Program-made: the position numbers and the translations under genes | Shown here: positions 59,901-64,000 of the stretch, in pieces | Position numbering within the stretch: position 1 is the stretch's first letter | Layout: each line of letters begins with the position of its first letter | Assembly (NCBI GenBank): GCA_003116995.1 | Contig: BDSL01000100.1 | Location: 331,647-395,646 of the forward strand | Reading direction: 5' to 3' | DNA: 64,000 nucleotides | From: Yamagishiella unicocca | Taxonomy: Eukaryota > Chlorophyta > Chlorophyceae > Chlamydomonadales > Volvocaceae | The notes under the pieces: model-generated | Database searches by the model: none | Told to the model about the DNA's origin: nothing | Seen by the model: only the letters and a program-made list of their open reading frames with translations

Positions 59901-62900
59901 TTTCGCCTCCTGATGGTTTATCCATGGTTTCGGGGCCAGTCCCACCCCCAAAAATATTTTGATGACACCAACTGCCTTGATGTCTTCTCCTGAACAAAAT
60001 GAGTATAATATTGCTATACTTTGTCGTACATTCGGGTACTGTACTGCTAAACCCTAAGACTAAATCCCATGATGTACAGCAGTGCCAAATCAGGCCCAAG
60101 ATCGATCCAAATGGGATCCAATTAATATTATAATAGTATATGTCCTAATTAAGGGCCAATGGCCAAGAAAAAAATATTTTTGGTCCTAGGTTATACTTTT
60201 CGCCTCCTGATGGTTTATCCATGGTTTCGGGGCCAGTCCCACCCCAAAAAATATTTTGATGACACCAACTGCCTTGATTTCTTCTCCTGAACAAAATGAG
60301 TATAATATTGCTATACTTTGTCGTACATTCGGGTACTGTACTGCTAAACCCTAAGACTAAATCCCATGATGTACAGCAGTGCCAAATCAGGCCCAAGATC
60401 GATCCAAATGGGATCCAATTAATATTATAATAGTATATGTCCTAATTAAGGGCCAATGGCCAAGAAAAAAATATTTTTGGTCCTAGGTTATACTTTTCGC
60501 CTCCTGATGGTTTATCCATGGTTTCGGGGCCAGTCCCACCCCCAAAAAATATTTTGATGACACCAACTGCCTTGATGTCTTCTCCTGAACAAAATGAGTA
60601 TAATATTGCTATACTTTGTCGTACATTCGGGTACTGTACTGCTAACCCTAAGACTAAATCCCATGATGTACAGCAGTGCCAAATCAGGCCCAAGATCGAT
60701 CCAAATGGGATCCAATTAATATTATAATAGTATATGTCCTAATTAAGGGCCAATGGCCAAGAAAAAAATATTTTTGGTCCTAGGTTATACTTTTCGCCTC
60801 CTGATGGTTTATCCATGGTTTCGGGGCCAGTCCCACCCCCAAAAAATATTTTGATGACACCAACTGCCTTGATTTCTTCTCCTGAACAAAATGAGTATAA
60901 TATTGCTATACTTTGTCGTACATTCGGGTACTGTACTGCTAAACCCTAAGACTAAATCCCATGATGTACAGCAGTGCCAAATCAGGCCCAAGATCGATCC
61001 AAATGGGATCCAATTAATATTATAATAGTATATGTCCTAATTAAGGGCCAATGGCCAAGAAAAAAATATTTTTGGTCCTAGGTTATACTTTTCGCCTCCT
61101 GATGGTTTATCCATGGTTTCGGGGCCAGTCCCACCCCCAAAAAATATTTTGATGACACCAACTGCCTTGATTTCTTCTCCTGAACAAAATGAGTATAATA
61201 TTGCTATACTTTGTCGTACATTCGGGTACTGTACTGCTAAACCCTAAGACTAAATCCCATGATGTACAGCAGTGCCAAATCAGGCCCAAGATCGATCCAA
61301 ATGGGATCCAATTAATATTATAATAGTATATGTCCTAATTAAGGGCCAATGGCCAAGAAAAAAATATTTTTGGTCCTAGGTTATACTTTTCGCCTCCTGA
61401 TGGTTTATCCATGGTTTCGGGGCCAGTCCCACCCCCAAAAATATTTTGATGACACCAACTGCCTTGATTCTTCTCCTGAACAAAATGAGTATAATATTGC
61501 TATACTTTGTCGTACATTCGGGTACTGTACTGCTAAACCCTAAGACTAAATCCCATGATGTACAGCAGTGCCAAATCAGGCCCAAGATCGATCCAAATGG
61601 GATCCAATTAATATTATAATAGTATATGTCCTAATTAAGGGCCAATGGCCAAGAAAAAAATATTTTTGGTCCTAGGTTATACTTTTCGCCTCCTGATGGT
61701 TTATCCATGGTTTCGGGGCCAGTCCCACCCCCAAAAAATATTTTGATGACACCAACTGCCTTGATGTCTTCTCCTGAACAAAATGAGTATAATATTGCTA
61801 TACTTTGTCGTACATTCGGGTACTGTACTGCTAAACCCTAAGACTAAATCCCATGATGTACAGCAGTGCCAAATCAGGCCCAAGATCGATCCAAATGGGA
61901 TCCAATTAATATTATAATAGTATATGTCCTAATTAAGGGCCAATGGCCAAGAAAAAAATATTTTTGGTCCTAGGTTATACTTTTCGCCTCCTGATGGTTT
62001 ATCCATGGTTTCGGGGCCAGTCCCACCCCCAAAAAATATTTTGATGACACCAACTGCCTTGATTTCTTCTCCTGAACAAAATGAGTATAATATTGCTATA
62101 CTTTGTCGTACATTCGGGTACTGTACTGCTAAACCCTAAGACTAAATCCCATGATGTACAGCAGTGCCAAATCAGGCCCAAGATCGATCCAAATGGGATC
62201 CAATTAATATTATAATAGTATATGTCTAATTAAGGGCCAATGGCCAAGAAAAAAATATTTTTGGTCCTAGGTTATACTTTTCGCCTCCTGATGGTTTATC
62301 CATGGTTTCGGGGCCAGTCCCACCCCAAAAATATTTGATGACACCAACTGCCTTGATGTCTTCTCCTGAACAAAATGAGTATAATATTGCTATACTTTGT
62401 CGTACATTCGGGTACTGTACTGCTAAACCTAAGACTAAATCCCATGATGTACAGCAGTGCCAAATCAGGCCCAAGATCGATCCAAATGGGATCCAATTAA
62501 TATTATAATAGTATATGTTCCTAATTAAGGGCCAATGGCCAAGAAAAAAATATTTTTGGTCCTAGGTTATACTTTTCGCCTCCTGATGGTTTATCCATGG
62601 TTTCGGGGCCAGTCCCACCCCCAAAAAATATTTTGATGACACCAACTGCCTTGATTTCTTCTCCTGAACAAAATGAGTATAATATTGCTATACTTTGTCG
62701 TACATTCGGGTACTGTACTGCTAAACCCTAAGACTAAATCCCATGATGTACAGCAGTGCCAAATCAGGCCCAAGATCGATCCAAATGGGATCCAATTAAT
62801 ATTATAATAGTATATGTCCTAATTAAGGGCCAATGGCCAAGAAAAAAATATTTTTGGTCCTAGGTTATACTTTTCGCCTCCTGATGGTTTATCCATGGTT

Positions 62901-64000
62901 TCGGGGCCAGTCCCACCCCCAAAAAATATTTTGATGACACCAACTGCCTTGATTTCTTCTCCTGAACAAAATGAGTATAATATTGCTATACTTTGTCGTA
63001 CATTCGGGTACTGTACTGCTAAACCCTAAGACTAAATCCCATGATGTACAGCAGTGCCAAATCAGGCCCAAGATCGATCCAAATGGGATCCAATTAATAT
63101 TATAATAGTATATGTCCTAATTAAGGGCCAATGGCCAAGAAAAAAATATTTTGGTCCTAGGTTATACTTTTCGCCTCCTGATGGTTTATCCATGGTTTCG
63201 GGGCCAGTCCCCCCCAAAAAATATTTTGATGACACCAACTGCCTTGATTCTTCTCCTGAACAAAATGAGTATAATATTGCTATACTTTGTCGTACATTCG
63301 GGTACTGTACTGCTAAACCCTAAGACTAAATCCCATGATGTACAGCAGTGCCAAATCAGGCCCAAGATCGATCCAAATGGGATCCAATTAATATTATAAT
63401 AGTATATGTCCTAATTAAGGGCCAATGGCCAAGAAAAAAATATTTTTGGTCCTAGGTTATACTTTTCGCCTCCTGATGGTTTATCCATGGTTTCGGGGCC
63501 AGTCCCACCCCCAAAAAATATTTTGATGACAACCTAACTGTCCTTGACTTTGCTTCTCCCATGATACAAAAATGGCCAAGATATAATATTGCCTATTACC
63601 ATGGTTGGTCGTACATTCGGTACTATTTTGTACATGCTAAACCCTAAGACTAAATCCCATGATGTACAGCAGTGCCAAATCAGGCCCAAGATCGATCCAA
63701 ATGGGATCCAATTAATATTATAATAGTATATGTCCTAATTAAGGGCCAATGGCCAAGAAAAAAATATTTTTGGTCCTAGGTTATACTTTTCGCCTCCTGA
63801 TGGTTTATCCATGGTTTCGGGGCCAGTCCCACCCCCAAAAAAATTTTGATGACACCAACTGCCTTGATGTCTTCTCCTGAACAAAATGAGTATAATATTG
63901 CTATACTTTGTCGTACATTCGGGTACTGTACTGCTAAACCCTAAGACTAAATCCATGATGTACAGCAGTGCCAAATCAGGCCCAAGATCGATCCAAATGG
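53997..64000 (+). repeat. 298-bp satellite DNA array, about 33 monomers, open at window end
   Basis: Head-to-tail monomers of 298 bp (some 294-299) fill the last 10 kb. A monomer includes ATGACACCAACTGCCTTGAT, the word AAACCCTAA (first at 54094-54102), ATCGATCCAAATGGGATCC and an AT-rich block ATTAATATTATAATAGTATA. Copies are about 99% alike in the first part. Recurrent diagnostic sites include GATTTCTT or GATGTCTT, and CATGGTTTC or CATGATTTC. The array is AT-rich compared with the gene region. A 60-codon minus-strand frame recurs in each monomer but carries no coding signal. Candidate roles are subtelomeric, centromeric or other heterochromatic satellite. Confidence 0.97.

Noticed and set aside
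54260..62773. Identical 60-codon minus-strand frames repeated every 298 bp
   Set aside because: They exist because the satellite monomer happens to lack stops in that frame. Changes between monomers fall without regard to codons and indels break the frame, so they are not genes.
53997..64000. CRISPR-like regular spacing
   Set aside because: The whole 298-bp unit is conserved. There is no short repeat alternating with unique spacers, and the genome is eukaryotic.

Overview
The window looks like nuclear DNA of a volvocine green alga (Volvox/Eudorina/Chlamydomonas group). The reasons are GC-rich genes with many short GT-AG introns, very long hydroxyproline-rich-glycoprotein type stretches (SPPPP, (SPP)n), a volvocine-style TGTAA motif after one gene, and abundant GT/TGCA-type simple repeats. 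Species cannot be fixed from the sequence.

Layout. (1) 1-5980 (+): the 3' part of gene A, a large surface protein whose N-terminal half lies before the window. (2) 11808-23218 (+): gene B, a complete paralogue, modelled with 10 exons and 2641 aa. (3) 26362-29173 and probably beyond (-): a plastid-lipid-associated protein (PAP/fibrillin) gene, convergent with B and divergent from C. (4) 34595-44804 (+): gene C, a third paralogue with 10 exons and 2575 aa. (5) 46.2-52.1 kb: two arrays of ~124-136 bp repeats in opposite orientation, bracketing about 4.4 kb that holds a 119-bp GT microsatellite and a tandem array of partly duplicated Pro/Gln-rich gene fragments. This resembles a foldback-type element. 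(6) 52.4-53.3 kb: a coding-like fragment of unknown family. (7) 53997-64000: an AT-rich satellite of 298-bp monomers, about 33 copies, running off the window end.

Genes A, B and C form a head-to-tail family with the same exon phases. In B and C the order is signal peptide, ~930-970 residue Pro-rich stalk, a saposin-B-like cysteine module, a second Cys-rich region, REJ-like (receptor for egg jelly) beta-sandwich region, a GAIN-like region with a degenerate GPS, one transmembrane helix, RRRKK-type stop-transfer and a cytoplasmic tail of ~155-240 residues. A has the same order from the REJ-like region onward. The tails share short motifs (SLPNTP-like in all three, RRA[S/T]SNLAA in A and B). I infer a family of wall/ECM-anchored receptors or adhesins. 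The exon-intron models were made by hand from splice consensus and alignment among the three copies. No similarity search was possible, so family names rest on motif recognition.
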